Shown here piece by piece: positions 8,811-17,091 of a DNA stretch of 60,448 nucleotides. Below the pieces are notes generated by a model that was not told the origin of the DNA, searched no databases, and saw nothing but the letters and a program-made list of their open reading frames with translations. Location of the stretch: positions 1-60,448 of the forward strand of contig WQZS01000019.1 of the NCBI GenBank assembly GCA_009780585.1, read 5' to 3'. Source of the DNA: Defluviitaleaceae bacterium (GTDB lineage: Bacteria; Bacillota; Clostridia; Lachnospirales; WQUN01). Made by a program: the position numbers and the translations under genes. Position 1 is the first letter of the stretch. Each line of letters opens with the position of its first letter.

Positions 8811-8849
8811 AAAAATTTTCCTCCCTGAAAATAAATTAACTTAGTGTAA

Positions 8850-8878
8850 ATAGTAACATGATAGAAAAACACCGTCAA
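8850..8878 (-). promoter_or_regulatory. Promoter of the SHOCT membrane protein
   Basis: On the minus strand TTGACG (8878-8873) and TACTAT (8855-8850) are separated by 17 nt, about 40 nt ahead of the GTG start. A plus-strand TATAAT at 8926-8931 may serve the divergent small gene. Confidence 0.55.
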
Positions 8879-8956
8879 GAAATAAATTAGAATTTTCTCA
8901 TGTATCTTATAGGAAAGTAGCAACCTATAATTTACATCAGAAGGGCGGTGATAATT

Positions 8957-9133
8957 TTGAAGTGGAAATTGAAATCCACAAAAGAAAAGGTAAAATGTTC
9001 CTATAAAACATTATATATCTCAGAAAGTATAGTCGAACGTATCGACGGGATAGCGAAAGAAAACAACACTTCATTTAATAATATCATCGTGTCTATGATT
9101 GAACATTGTCTAAACGATAAAAAAAGGAAATGA
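8957..9133 (+). CDS. Small ribbon-helix-helix-like protein
   Basis: A 58-residue basic protein. 'YKTLYISESIVERIDGIAKE' followed by 'NNTSFNNIIVSMIEHCL' matches a ribbon-helix-helix DNA-binding fold (one beta strand and two helices), as in CopG/Arc-type regulators and antitoxins. TTG 8957 is chosen because GGCGGTGAT just upstream resembles an extended Shine-Dalgarno; GTG 8948 lies inside that site. No toxin gene follows it, so it may regulate the divergent SHOCT gene. That link is inferred from position only. Confidence 0.6.
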   Translation: MKWKLKSTKEKVKCSYKTLYISESIVERIDGIAKENNTSFNNIIVSMIEHCLNDKKRK

Positions 9134-9272
9134 ACTGCCTTGCAAAAATTAGTCACACCATTCATTCCGTTGCTAAATAAAGCAAAATTCAAAAAGTTCA
9201 TAACTTCCAACGAATAATCCAATAACCCCCCAAAAGCATTTTTATACAAACCGCTTCCCGTCATCGCCGCAA
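9134..9272. other. Intergenic DNA with no recognisable feature
   Basis: A+T-rich spacer between the small ribbon-helix-helix gene and the structured repeat element. I see no supported reading frame or hairpin in it. Confidence 0.4.
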
Positions 9273-9452
9273 GGCGGGGCGGGGGGATGTTCCATAAGCC
9301 GCGCCTACAAAATCGGGCGATTAGCGGCGAACGGGCGCGTTATGTGGTTGGCGTCGGGTTGCTTCCCAAGACCGACGCAACCACTTCGCGGACGGAGCCG
9401 ATCATCGCCCGATTTTGATGAGCGCGGCGTTGGAACATCCCCCCGCCCCGCC
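9273..9452 (+). repeat. Nested palindromic element, copy 1 (180 nt)
   Basis: Left and right ends (9273-9294 and 9431-9452) form a perfect 22-bp stem. Inside are GCCGCGC/GCGCGGC, a 13-bp stem AAAATCGGGCGAT/ATCGCCCGATTTT, and a central hairpin with GTGGTTG at 9344-9350 pairing to CAACCAC ending at 9384 with one bulged G. The same architecture recurs at 58555-58740 in the opposite orientation, with paired substitutions. It is intergenic, between convergent genes. It may be a MITE-like element or a structured RNA; no transposase is seen here. Confidence 0.85.
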
Positions 9453-9483
9453 GTCCCGTATCCATCACGGAACCACATCCGCA

Positions 9484-10425
9484 TTAAAACTCCCCAAAAA
9501 CCTCCCGCGTCACCCGCATAAAATCCTCAAAATGCACCGAAAGCGGCACCCCGCCGCAATACATAAGGGCAACATCGCAATTAATCGGCAAATTATTAAC
9601 AGGCAACGCCAATACTTCTTCCATGATGTGCGGATAATGCGCGGTAATATAGCGCAGGATAGTATGGGAAACGAACACGCCCGCGTTACCCGCTGCGCAC
9701 AAAGGCAGGAGCGGGAATACGTGGCTGGACTCGATGACGATCTTGGGCTTGGACTTCCTTTTTAGGTATTCCTGGAAGACTTGGTCATGGATGCGGGAAA
9801 TGCCGGGTTTTAAGATGATGGGTACGTTCTTGATTTCCTCCAGCGCGACCCCGCGGGACGCGGCATACGGTAAACGCCGCGGCGGAAAGCCGGAATTGAC
9901 CAACAGCGCCTTCGCCGAAAGGAAGTACAACTTCCTGTCTTGCAGCAGGGTAACCGTCGTAACGGTCCGGCTCAATTGCACGCCCGTATTCTCCAGCGCG
10001 ATGACGAAATCGATCTTTCCCTCGGCCAAGTCCTTGACGAGGAATTGCGTATGGTCCTCGCGCAGGGAAAGCTCGACCGCGGGATGCATTTGGTTAAACC
10101 GCGTGAAGATGAGCGGGAAGAAGATCGGCGCGCGCGTGGGTGTGATCCCTACACGCACCCGCCCCACCTGCCGCGTACGGATGCGGCTGAAATCGGCGAG
10201 CAGTTGTTCCTCGCGGTAAACGGATTGGCTAATGTATTCGCGCAGCAATTCCCCCGCGTGGGTGAGGTGCAGCGTGGGCTTGCGGTTAAACAGGGCGATG
10301 TCGTAGTGCTGCTCCATGCGCTTTATGTATTCGCTTAAAGCCTGCTGTGAGATGTGCAGGTTCTTCGACGCCTTGGTAAAGCTCATCACGCGCGCCACTT
10401 CCTCAAAGTATCGGAAATAATCCAT
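9484..10425 (-). CDS. LysR-family transcriptional regulator
   Basis: DNA-binding regulator of about 313 residues. The N-terminal winged helix is typical ('MDYFRYFEEVARVMSFTKAS', 'LHISQQALSEYIKRMEQ', 'LFNRKPTLHLTHAG'), followed by a substrate-binding domain from about residue 85. ATG 10425 has GAAGGA 6 nt upstream on the minus strand. It is divergent from the phosphatase/TctCBA operon with about 120 bp between them, the usual arrangement for a LysR protein controlling the neighbouring operon. The inducer is unknown; a tricarboxylate-type ligand would fit the neighbour. Confidence 0.92.
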   Translation of the reverse strand: MDYFRYFEEVARVMSFTKASKNLHISQQALSEYIKRMEQHYDIALFNRKPTLHLTHAGELLREYISQSVYREEQLLADFSRIRTRQVGRVRVGITPTRAPIFFPLIFTRFNQMHPAVELSLREDHTQFLVKDLAEGKIDFVIALENTGVQLSRTVTTVTLLQDRKLYFLSAKALLVNSGFPPRRLPYAASRGVALEEIKNVPIILKPGISRIHDQVFQEYLKRKSKPKIVIESSHVFPLLPLCAAGNAGVFVSHTILRYITAHYPHIMEEVLALPVNNLPINCDVALMYCGGVPLSVHFEDFMRVTREVFGEF

Positions 10426-10548
10426 ATACATTCCTTCACAACCTTTACCTTGTGGGCTTAACAAAACATCGTTTATTGCCTATGTCCGGAAACTATATTA
10501 CAGTTCGGTTACGCAAAATTCAATCCATATATAGGAAGGGGAATTCGA

Positions 10549-11148
10549 ATGTCAGCAACCATCATCCCGCGTTGGGAATGGCGCACCTTCGGCCAGGATT
10601 TTGGCGCGGCGGAGGAAAAAATCAAACAGCACGCCTGCGAAGGCACGAAATCCAGCCAAGAGAAGTACATCCTCTCTAAGGTAAGCGACGAGAACGTCAA
10701 GATCCGCTACGATTTGGTGGATGTAAAGTCCCTGAAGGAAATCAACGCCGACAAGTTGGAACAATGGTTCCCCGCGATGAAGTCCGCTTTCCCCATCGAG
10801 GTTGACGCGTTGGATCGGTTGTTCCGCGTGTTTTTCAAGACGCAGGCCCCCTTCTTTAAACAGGACGCATATACCTTCGAGCAGTTCCTGGAAGAAGTCA
10901 TCATCCCTTGCGAAGCCCTCTGTGTGGTGGACGTGGAAAAGGAACGCCACGCCTACAAAATCAACGGCGCGACCGTGGAAATCGCGGAAACGAAGTTTAA
11001 CGGCGTACCCATGCGGACGATTTGCGTGGAGCATACCGACCCCGCGCTGGTCATTTCCACCGTACGCGAGCTGGGCGCGGACGGGTTCGAAAACATCAAT
11101 TACATTAACGCCATGAAGACCGCCGTCGGCTTGGGTAAAAAACAATGA
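10549..11148 (+). CDS. Uncharacterised protein, possibly CYTH-like
   Basis: A 199-residue soluble protein without signal or membrane segments. I do not recognise it firmly. Spaced charged strands ('VKIRYDLVDVKSL', 'CVVDVEKERHAYKINGATVE', 'IAETKFNGVPMRTICVEHT') suggest an antiparallel beta-barrel like the CYTH triphosphate-binding family, but the canonical ExExK at the N-terminus is not evident. The stop overlaps the phosphatase start by ATGA, so the two are translationally coupled. A role in polyphosphate or triphosphate metabolism is therefore plausible. It is first in a six-gene operon and has a good ribosome binding site (GGAAGGGG). Confidence 0.6.
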   Translation: MSATIIPRWEWRTFGQDFGAAEEKIKQHACEGTKSSQEKYILSKVSDENVKIRYDLVDVKSLKEINADKLEQWFPAMKSAFPIEVDALDRLFRVFFKTQAPFFKQDAYTFEQFLEEVIIPCEALCVVDVEKERHAYKINGATVEIAETKFNGVPMRTICVEHTDPALVISTVRELGADGFENINYINAMKTAVGLGKKQ

Positions 11149-12071
11149 GGCGCGTTGCGGTCATCGATGTGGGGTCAAACTCCATTAAATACTTCCTGGG
11201 CGAATTAAACGCCGACGGCACGTTAAAAACGGTCGCCGACGAAAACGACATCGCCCGCTTGGGGGAAGGCTTGCGCGAAACGGGCCTCATCTCCCCCGAA
11301 GCCATGGCGCGTAACGTAACCGCGATCGCCGCGTTCGCGGAAAAAGCGCGTGACGGCGGAGCGGACGAAATCCGTTGCGTGGGCACGATGGCCTTACGCA
11401 ACGCGAAAAACACCCCCGAATTTATCCAAAAAGTGAAGGATGCCGCTGAAATCGATTTAACCGTGATCCCCGGTGAGGAGGAAGCGCGGTTGTCGTATTT
11501 GGCGGTGCTGTCCGGTTTGGGCACGGTCGATGGCGGCGTAGTGGTCTTTGATACGGGTGGCGGCAGTACGGAGTTCGTATTCGGCCAGGGGAATGATATA
11601 AAGAAACGCTTCTCCGTTGACTTGGGCGCGATACGCATTACGGAAGCCCACTTCACCGCCGACCCCGTAACGCCCGAAAGCGTGGGAAACGCGTTGGCGG
11701 AAATCGCGGATGATTTGACAAAGGGCGGTTTAAGCGGTTCGCCCAACCGAATCGTCGGTATCGGCGGCACGGTCACAAGCATGGGCGCGGTCAAGCATAA
11801 AATGGGGAACTACGATCCCGATATCATCCAAGGCTCAACGCTCTCCTTAGCCGACGTGGAGGCGCAGATCGCCGACTACAGCGCGAAGACCCTCGAAGAG
11901 CGCAAGCAAATCACGGGTTTGCAGCCCCGCCGCACGGATGTCATCCTCGCCGGGGCTTGTATCATCAAAGTAATATTAACCCGCCTTAACGCGGATAAAT
12001 TAACCGTAAGCGACCGCGGCCTGCGCCACGGCATGGCTTACGAGTTATTACAAGGAGGAAGTGAGAAATGA
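11145..12071 (+). CDS. Ppx/GppA family phosphatase (exopolyphosphatase-like)
   Basis: A 308-residue ASKHA-fold enzyme of the short Ppx/GppA type, hydrolysing inorganic polyphosphate or (p)ppGpp. Motifs are the phosphate-1 loop 'VIDVGSNSIKYFLGE', 'IPGEEEARLSY' with the catalytic Glu, phosphate-2 'VVFDTGGGSTEFVF', 'VGIGGTVTSMG' and the late 'VSDRGLRHGMAYELL'. It lacks the C-terminal HD-like domain of enterobacterial Ppx. ATGA overlaps on both sides place it firmly in the operon. Substrate choice between polyphosphate and pppGpp cannot be decided from sequence. Confidence 0.92.
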   Translation: MRRVAVIDVGSNSIKYFLGELNADGTLKTVADENDIARLGEGLRETGLISPEAMARNVTAIAAFAEKARDGGADEIRCVGTMALRNAKNTPEFIQKVKDAAEIDLTVIPGEEEARLSYLAVLSGLGTVDGGVVVFDTGGGSTEFVFGQGNDIKKRFSVDLGAIRITEAHFTADPVTPESVGNALAEIADDLTKGGLSGSPNRIVGIGGTVTSMGAVKHKMGNYDPDIIQGSTLSLADVEAQIADYSAKTLEERKQITGLQPRRTDVILAGACIIKVILTRLNADKLTVSDRGLRHGMAYELLQGGSEK

Positions 12072-13177
12072 CGAAGGCAATAACACGGTTGTTCCTATTA
12101 ACGGGTGTGCTGGTGATTGCGCTGGCGTTGGCCGCTTGCAACAGGGACGGCAACGGAGATAACCCCGCGTCAACCCCCATACCGCAGCAAACCGCAAACC
12201 CCACGCCAACACCGGAAGCCGCGGCGATTCCCGACCCCATCCCACCCCCGGCGGACGTTGACCCCGGGGAGTTCCTTGCCTCCATTTGGCAGCCGACCCG
12301 CACGGTTACCATCGTGACCCACGTAGCCCCCGGCGGCGGTATGGACGTGGCGACCCGCCTCTTCATTGACATAGCCCGCCAATATACCGACGCAACGATC
12401 ATCGTGGAAAACATGGCGGGCGGCGGTACCCGTATCGCTTCCGACGAGGTGCTGAGCCGCGACGCGGACGGTTATACGATTTTCGGCGCGGCCATGTCCA
12501 ATGTTAATACCGCCGTGGCACAGGGTTGGGACTTGGACCATTATATCGACGGGTATTATTGGATCGCGAAGATCCAACGCGACCCCGCCGCCGTAATCAT
12601 CACCAACGAAGCCCGTGACGCGGGCATGGATTTCCAAGGTATCCTGCAACAGGCGCGTGATTTGGACGGCCGCCAAATTTGGGCCGTACCCGTACTGGGC
12701 GGTAACAAACACTTCGAAGCCCTGCTGATATGGCAAGCCACGGGCGTGGAAGGCATGGCTATGCCCTTCGAATCCGGCCCCCTGGGCGCGGCGGCCGTAT
12801 TGGGCGGCGAAGCCCACGTACAAATGGGCAACCCCTTCGATACGTCGGGCCGTGACTTGTGGGTGGCGGCGATCGCCTCCCCCGAGCGTATGCCCGGCTT
12901 CGAGGATTCCCCCACCTTCGCGGAGCTTGGCTTCCCCAACCTCAATGACATGCACATGTGGCGCGGGTACGCCGTACGCAAAGGCACGCCCCCCGAAATG
13001 ATCGAATGGTTCCAACAACTCACCTATCTCATCAGCCAAAACCCCGAATGGATCGAATACAACGCGGGCAACGCCATCGCCCCCACGGCGGTATTTACGC
13101 GGGAATTCCGCGCGATCATCCAGGATACAATCGACACGACGCTTTACTGGTCGCGTTATTTGGGTATTTTGGATTAA
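12068..13177 (+). CDS. tctC: TctC/Bug-type substrate-binding lipoprotein
   Basis: Extracytoplasmic solute receptor of 369 residues for a tripartite tricarboxylate-type transporter. The lipobox LAAC puts the lipidated Cys at residue 24, followed by a Pro/Thr-rich linker to about residue 65. The mature domain starts with the family strand 'TVTIVTHVAPGGGMDVATRL' and continues with 'VENMAGGGTRIASDEV'. The start overlaps the phosphatase stop (ATGA). The Bug family binds small carboxylates such as citrate, tartrate or aspartate; the ligand is unknown here. Confidence 0.92.
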   Translation: MTKAITRLFLLTGVLVIALALAACNRDGNGDNPASTPIPQQTANPTPTPEAAAIPDPIPPPADVDPGEFLASIWQPTRTVTIVTHVAPGGGMDVATRLFIDIARQYTDATIIVENMAGGGTRIASDEVLSRDADGYTIFGAAMSNVNTAVAQGWDLDHYIDGYYWIAKIQRDPAAVIITNEARDAGMDFQGILQQARDLDGRQIWAVPVLGGNKHFEALLIWQATGVEGMAMPFESGPLGAAAVLGGEAHVQMGNPFDTSGRDLWVAAIASPERMPGFEDSPTFAELGFPNLNDMHMWRGYAVRKGTPPEMIEWFQQLTYLISQNPEWIEYNAGNAIAPTAVFTREFRAIIQDTIDTTLYWSRYLGILD

Positions 13178-13192
13178 ACGGTATTAACAACC

Positions 13193-13237
13193 GCAAAAGC
13201 CCCGTGTGCTTTACACCACAACCACACGGGGCTTTGC
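13193..13237 (+). promoter_or_regulatory. Strong intra-operon hairpin between tctC and tctB
   Basis: 13193-13208 pairs with 13223-13237 over 15 bp with one unpaired A and a 14-nt loop. No T-run follows, so it is more likely an mRNA 3'-end stabiliser or processing block than a terminator. It would let the receptor be made in excess over the membrane subunits. Confidence 0.7.
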
Positions 13238-13259
13238 AATAAGAAGGGAGACATGTTTT

Positions 13260-13847
13260 ATGGCGGGAATGGGGCGTTGGCTGGCCGGGGTTTCTTGGCC
13301 GTGGCAATTCGTGATGCTTGCGGGTTTCGTGGGCATCGTATTCCTGATAGCGACTCCGTTTAAACGAATCCGGCCCTTCCGAGGCCAATTGATGGTGCTG
13401 GCCGCCATTACTTGGATGGGTATATTGTTTTACTTGATTTCATTCACCTTCCCGGGGCGTTCGATCTTTACGGGCAACATGCCCCCCGCGTATACGATCC
13501 CGCGTGTGTGGGTGTACGCGTTGATCCCCACGGTGATATTGACGCTGATCCCCATCGTCCGCGGCAAAAACGACCCCGACCCCAAATGGGGGAATCTGAA
13601 GCTGGTCGGCATCGTCCTTACGTTGTTGGTACTTAACGTGGGCTTGTTCCAATATATCGGCTACTATATTTCCTCGGCGTTGTTTATCGTGGCGTTGATG
13701 TGGCTGCTGGGCTGCCGCAGTAAGGTTGAACTGCTCGCCGTACCCGCGGGATGGGTCGTGTTCACGTATTTTGTGTTCGCGCAGTTGTTAAACGTCCGAT
13801 TGCCCGTCGGCAGCTTGGTCACGAATCTGATGGGGGTGTTTGCCTGA
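13260..13847 (+). CDS. tctB: TctB-type small membrane subunit
   Basis: A 195-residue membrane protein with about four to five hydrophobic helices, the small subunit of the tripartite tricarboxylate transporter. Its C-terminal half ('LFQYIGYYISSALFIVALMW' then 'LLGCRSKVELLAV') is typical of TctB. ATG 13260 is chosen because AAGGGAGA lies about 9 nt upstream; the open frame continues upstream into the hairpin. The stop overlaps the tctA start by one base (TGATG). Confidence 0.88.
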   Translation: MAGMGRWLAGVSWPWQFVMLAGFVGIVFLIATPFKRIRPFRGQLMVLAAITWMGILFYLISFTFPGRSIFTGNMPPAYTIPRVWVYALIPTVILTLIPIVRGKNDPDPKWGNLKLVGIVLTLLVLNVGLFQYIGYYISSALFIVALMWLLGCRSKVELLAVPAGWVVFTYFVFAQLLNVRLPVGSLVTNLMGVFA

Positions 13848-15382
13848 TGGAACTGTTACGTAATTTATTCGACGGTACGGTTTTGATCATGGGCTTAACG
13901 CCTATGTTAATGATTTTTATCGGGGTGGCGGTGGGTATTATCCTGGGTACGATCCCCGGCATTTCCACCTCTATGGCGGTGGCGTTGATGCTCCCGTTCA
14001 CGTTCCGGCTGGACCCCCTAAGCGGTATGGCGTTGCTATTGGGGTGTTACAAAGGCGGCAACTATTCCGGCTGTATACCCGCGGTGACGATCAATACGCC
14101 CGGCACACCTTCGTCGGTGCCGACGCTTTTCGACGGTTATCCCATGGCAAAGAGCGGGCGCGGCGGCGAGGCCCTGGGGATATTATTATGGTCCTCCTTC
14201 GTGGGCGGCATATTCGGTACGATCGTGCTGGTGCTGTTCGCTACACCCATGGCGCGTTGGGCGTTGAATTTTTGGTCGGCGGAATATTTCGCGCTGTGCG
14301 TACTGGGCCTTGCGTCCGTGGCGACGCTGGGCGGCAAGCATTGGCAAAAGGCGTTGATCGCCGTCCTTTTCGGGCTGCTGCTTAACACGATGGGTACGGA
14401 CCCCTTATTGGGTTCGCAGCGGTATACCTTCGGGTTGATCCGTTTATTCGACGGATTCCATATGATGCCCATTCTCATCGGCTTGTTCGCGTTGGGCGAG
14501 CTTTTTCATAATTTGGAAAATTACAAGACGTCCGATCAAAAGCACGAAAAGCACACCTACACCTACCCCAAGCTCCTGTATTATTGGAAGCTCAAATGGG
14601 AAATGCTTCGTGCCAGCGTCGTAGGTACGTTGGTGGGTATCCTGCCCGGCGCGGGCTCGGCGATCGCGTCGTTCCTCGCGTATGACCTGGAAAAACGCGT
14701 GAGCAAGAATTCCGCCAACTTCGGCAAGGGTGCGCCCGAAGGCGTAGCCGCGTCGGGGGCTTCGGACAGCGCGAACACGGGCGGTTCGCTGGTGCCCATG
14801 CTTGCGCTCGGTATACCCGGCGCGCCCACGGTTGCCGTGCTGATGAGCGCTTTAATGATACACGGCATCAATCCCGGGCCGGAAATGTTCCGCGACCAGC
14901 CCGCGCTGGTGTACGGCATGTTCGCCGCCATGTTCCTGTCGAGCATCTTCGTACTCATCATCGGATGGGCGGGCTTGCGGATATGGGTACGCACAACCAA
15001 CGTAAAGAAGCCCATCCTGTACACCTTTATTTTCTTGTTTACGATCATCGGCAGCTTCGCCATCCGCAATTCGATATTCGACGTGGGCGTATGCATCGCC
15101 TTCGGCTTGATCGGCTGGATGTTCAAGCGGTTCGGTTACCCGGTCGCGCCCGTGGTGCTGGGCGTGGTGCTGGGGCGTATCATGGAGATGAACTTCCGCC
15201 GCGCCATCATGCGCGACGGCGCGGCCAGTTTCTATACCCGCCCGCTTGCGTTGATCTTTTTGCTGTTGGCGGTAGCCGCCATCGTATATCCCTTCATCCA
15301 GCAATACAGAGCCGAGCGCAAGGCGAGATTAGCCGCCGCAATCCCTTCGGAAGACGAACCGCCCGGGGATAAACAAGAATGA
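13847..15382 (+). CDS. tctA: TctA-type large membrane subunit
   Basis: An 511-residue permease with about 11-12 membrane helices, the transport channel of the tripartite tricarboxylate system. Diagnostic segments are 'GIILGTIPGISTSMAVAL', 'GCYKGGNYSGCIPAVTINTP' and 'GILPGAGSAIASFLAYDLEK', followed by 'SANTGGSLVPMLALGIPG'. Transport is expected to be driven by an ion gradient. It sits between tctB and the phosphate symporter with overlapping stop/start codons on both sides. Confidence 0.95.
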   Translation: MELLRNLFDGTVLIMGLTPMLMIFIGVAVGIILGTIPGISTSMAVALMLPFTFRLDPLSGMALLLGCYKGGNYSGCIPAVTINTPGTPSSVPTLFDGYPMAKSGRGGEALGILLWSSFVGGIFGTIVLVLFATPMARWALNFWSAEYFALCVLGLASVATLGGKHWQKALIAVLFGLLLNTMGTDPLLGSQRYTFGLIRLFDGFHMMPILIGLFALGELFHNLENYKTSDQKHEKHTYTYPKLLYYWKLKWEMLRASVVGTLVGILPGAGSAIASFLAYDLEKRVSKNSANFGKGAPEGVAASGASDSANTGGSLVPMLALGIPGAPTVAVLMSALMIHGINPGPEMFRDQPALVYGMFAAMFLSSIFVLIIGWAGLRIWVRTTNVKKPILYTFIFLFTIIGSFAIRNSIFDVGVCIAFGLIGWMFKRFGYPVAPVVLGVVLGRIMEMNFRRAIMRDGAASFYTRPLALIFLLLAVAAIVYPFIQQYRAERKARLAAAIPSEDEPPGDKQE

Positions 15383-17007
15383 ACGAACTCGTAACCAATA
15401 TCTTTTTAATCTTCGGCGGGCTCGGCCTGTTCCTCTACGGCATGAAGATGATGATGGACGGCCTGGAGGAACTCGCCGGCAACCGTATGCGCATTGTTAT
15501 CGAAAAGGCCACCTCCAACCGCTTTTTGGGGGTGGCCGTCGGTGCAATCGTAACGGTAATTATCCAAAGTTCGACAGCTACGTCCGTCATGGCCGTCGGT
15601 TTCATCAATTCGGGGCTTATGACCCTTTCGCAAGCGATTACGCTGATCATGGGGGCGCACATCGGCACGACCTTGACGGCGCATTTGTTCAGCTTCCCCG
15701 GTATCACGACCTTCGCGCCCATGCTTATCTTCTTCGGTATCCTCATGTATCTGTTCATGAAAAAGAAGACCTTAAAGGATTTCGGCTTTATTTTGCTGGG
15801 CGTCGGCGTGTTGTTCTTCGGCTTGTCGGTCATGGGCGGGCCGCTGCGTATATTCGCCAACACGGAAGGCTTCCAAGCCCTGCTCTACACCTTCGCCAAT
15901 CCGTTTTTGGCGGTATTGGCGGGCTTCGTATTCACCGCCATCATCCAAAGCTCCACCGCCGCGACGGGTATCCTGGTAACGCTGTACGTACAAGGCGTGG
16001 ACATTAATTTTGCCACCGCCGCATACCTCGTGCTGGGCATCAGCGCGGGTACGACCATCACTGCTTTAATCGCTTCCTTTGCAGGCAAACGCGAATCGAA
16101 ACGCGCAGCGCTGGCCAACCTTATCTATATCTCCATCGGTGTTGTTATTTTCGGCGCGTTGATTTCCGCCGTGCCCGGCATTTTGGACTTTTTTACCCGA
16201 ACGTGGCATTCCGGCGCGACGCAGGTCGCCATGTTCTACACCACATTCAAGCTGACGTTAACCGCGGCCTTCATGCCTTTCGTCAAGCACCTTGCCGCGC
16301 TTATGTATAGGTTCATCCCCAAGCGCACCCAATGGGTGGACGCCAAGCACCTCGTTTATATCAAAGCCGACAGCACCTCGACACCCGCGATCGCCATCGA
16401 GCAAGCCTATAACGAGCTTAAACGCATGGGTACCATGGCGTTGATCAACCTCGAACTCGCCATCGAAGCCTTCCTCACGGGCGACGAGGAAAAAAAGGCC
16501 GGCGTTATCGAGGGCGGCTCCTCCGTCAATTACTTAAATAAGCAAATCACCTCCATGCTCATGGAAATGGAGCACATCGAATCCGCCGCCGATATGAAAC
16601 GCCTTTCCACGCTCCTCTACATCTCTTCCGACTTCGAACGCATCGCCGCCCACGCCGAAAATATCGCCAAGTACAACGTCCGCACCAAAAAGAAGCACAA
16701 GCCCCGCCTTTCCCCCGCCGCTATGGAAGAACTCGCCGCCATGGGCAACGATGTAACGCAAATGCTTTCGCTTACCTTACAAGCCTTCGATGACCGCTCG
16801 GAAGAACACCTGCAAAAGATATTCGACTTGGAAGACCTAATCAACGCCCAAGATAAACTCAACACCGAAAACCACATCAAACGCCTCAAAACGGAAAAAT
16901 CCGACCCCCGCGGGGGTGTCGCTTTCGTAGGTATGGTCTCCGACCTCGAACGCACCGCCGACCACGCGAAGAGCATCGCGTTTTATTTTCGGGATGGAGC
17001 GGTATAA
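15379..17007 (+). CDS. Na+/phosphate cotransporter with PhoU-like tail
   Basis: A 542-residue NptA/PNaS-family protein. Residues 1-310 hold two inverted membrane repeats, each with the QSS signature ('TVIIQSSTATSVMAVGF' and 'TAIIQSSTAATGILVTL'). Residues about 345-540 form helical PhoU-like domains. It moves inorganic phosphate with Na+, in import or export depending on gradients. ATGA overlap with tctA makes it the last gene of the operon; a terminator follows. Being coupled to a Ppx-type phosphatase suggests a shared role in phosphate balance. Confidence 0.93.
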   Translation: MNELVTNIFLIFGGLGLFLYGMKMMMDGLEELAGNRMRIVIEKATSNRFLGVAVGAIVTVIIQSSTATSVMAVGFINSGLMTLSQAITLIMGAHIGTTLTAHLFSFPGITTFAPMLIFFGILMYLFMKKKTLKDFGFILLGVGVLFFGLSVMGGPLRIFANTEGFQALLYTFANPFLAVLAGFVFTAIIQSSTAATGILVTLYVQGVDINFATAAYLVLGISAGTTITALIASFAGKRESKRAALANLIYISIGVVIFGALISAVPGILDFFTRTWHSGATQVAMFYTTFKLTLTAAFMPFVKHLAALMYRFIPKRTQWVDAKHLVYIKADSTSTPAIAIEQAYNELKRMGTMALINLELAIEAFLTGDEEKKAGVIEGGSSVNYLNKQITSMLMEMEHIESAADMKRLSTLLYISSDFERIAAHAENIAKYNVRTKKKHKPRLSPAAMEELAAMGNDVTQMLSLTLQAFDDRSEEHLQKIFDLEDLINAQDKLNTENHIKRLKTEKSDPRGGVAFVGMVSDLERTADHAKSIAFYFRDGAV

Positions 17008-17045
17008 CAGATATATCTTATAACAATGTATATTTTCAATTGACC

Positions 17046-17075
17046 AAGGCTATATCTTGCGATATAGTCTTTTTT
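17046..17075 (+). terminator. Intrinsic terminator after the Na+/phosphate cotransporter gene
   Basis: AAGGCTATATC (17046-17056) pairs with GATATAGTCTT (17061-17071) around a TTGC loop with one G-T pair, followed by a T-run to 17075. Confidence 0.85.
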
Positions 17076-17091
17076 ATAGGAGATGATAGAT

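Noticed and set aside
9415..9765. Plus-strand frame starting inside the nested element
   Set aside because: It runs antisense through the LysR gene and begins in a palindrome arm; a similar peptide at the second copy only reflects the repeated DNA.
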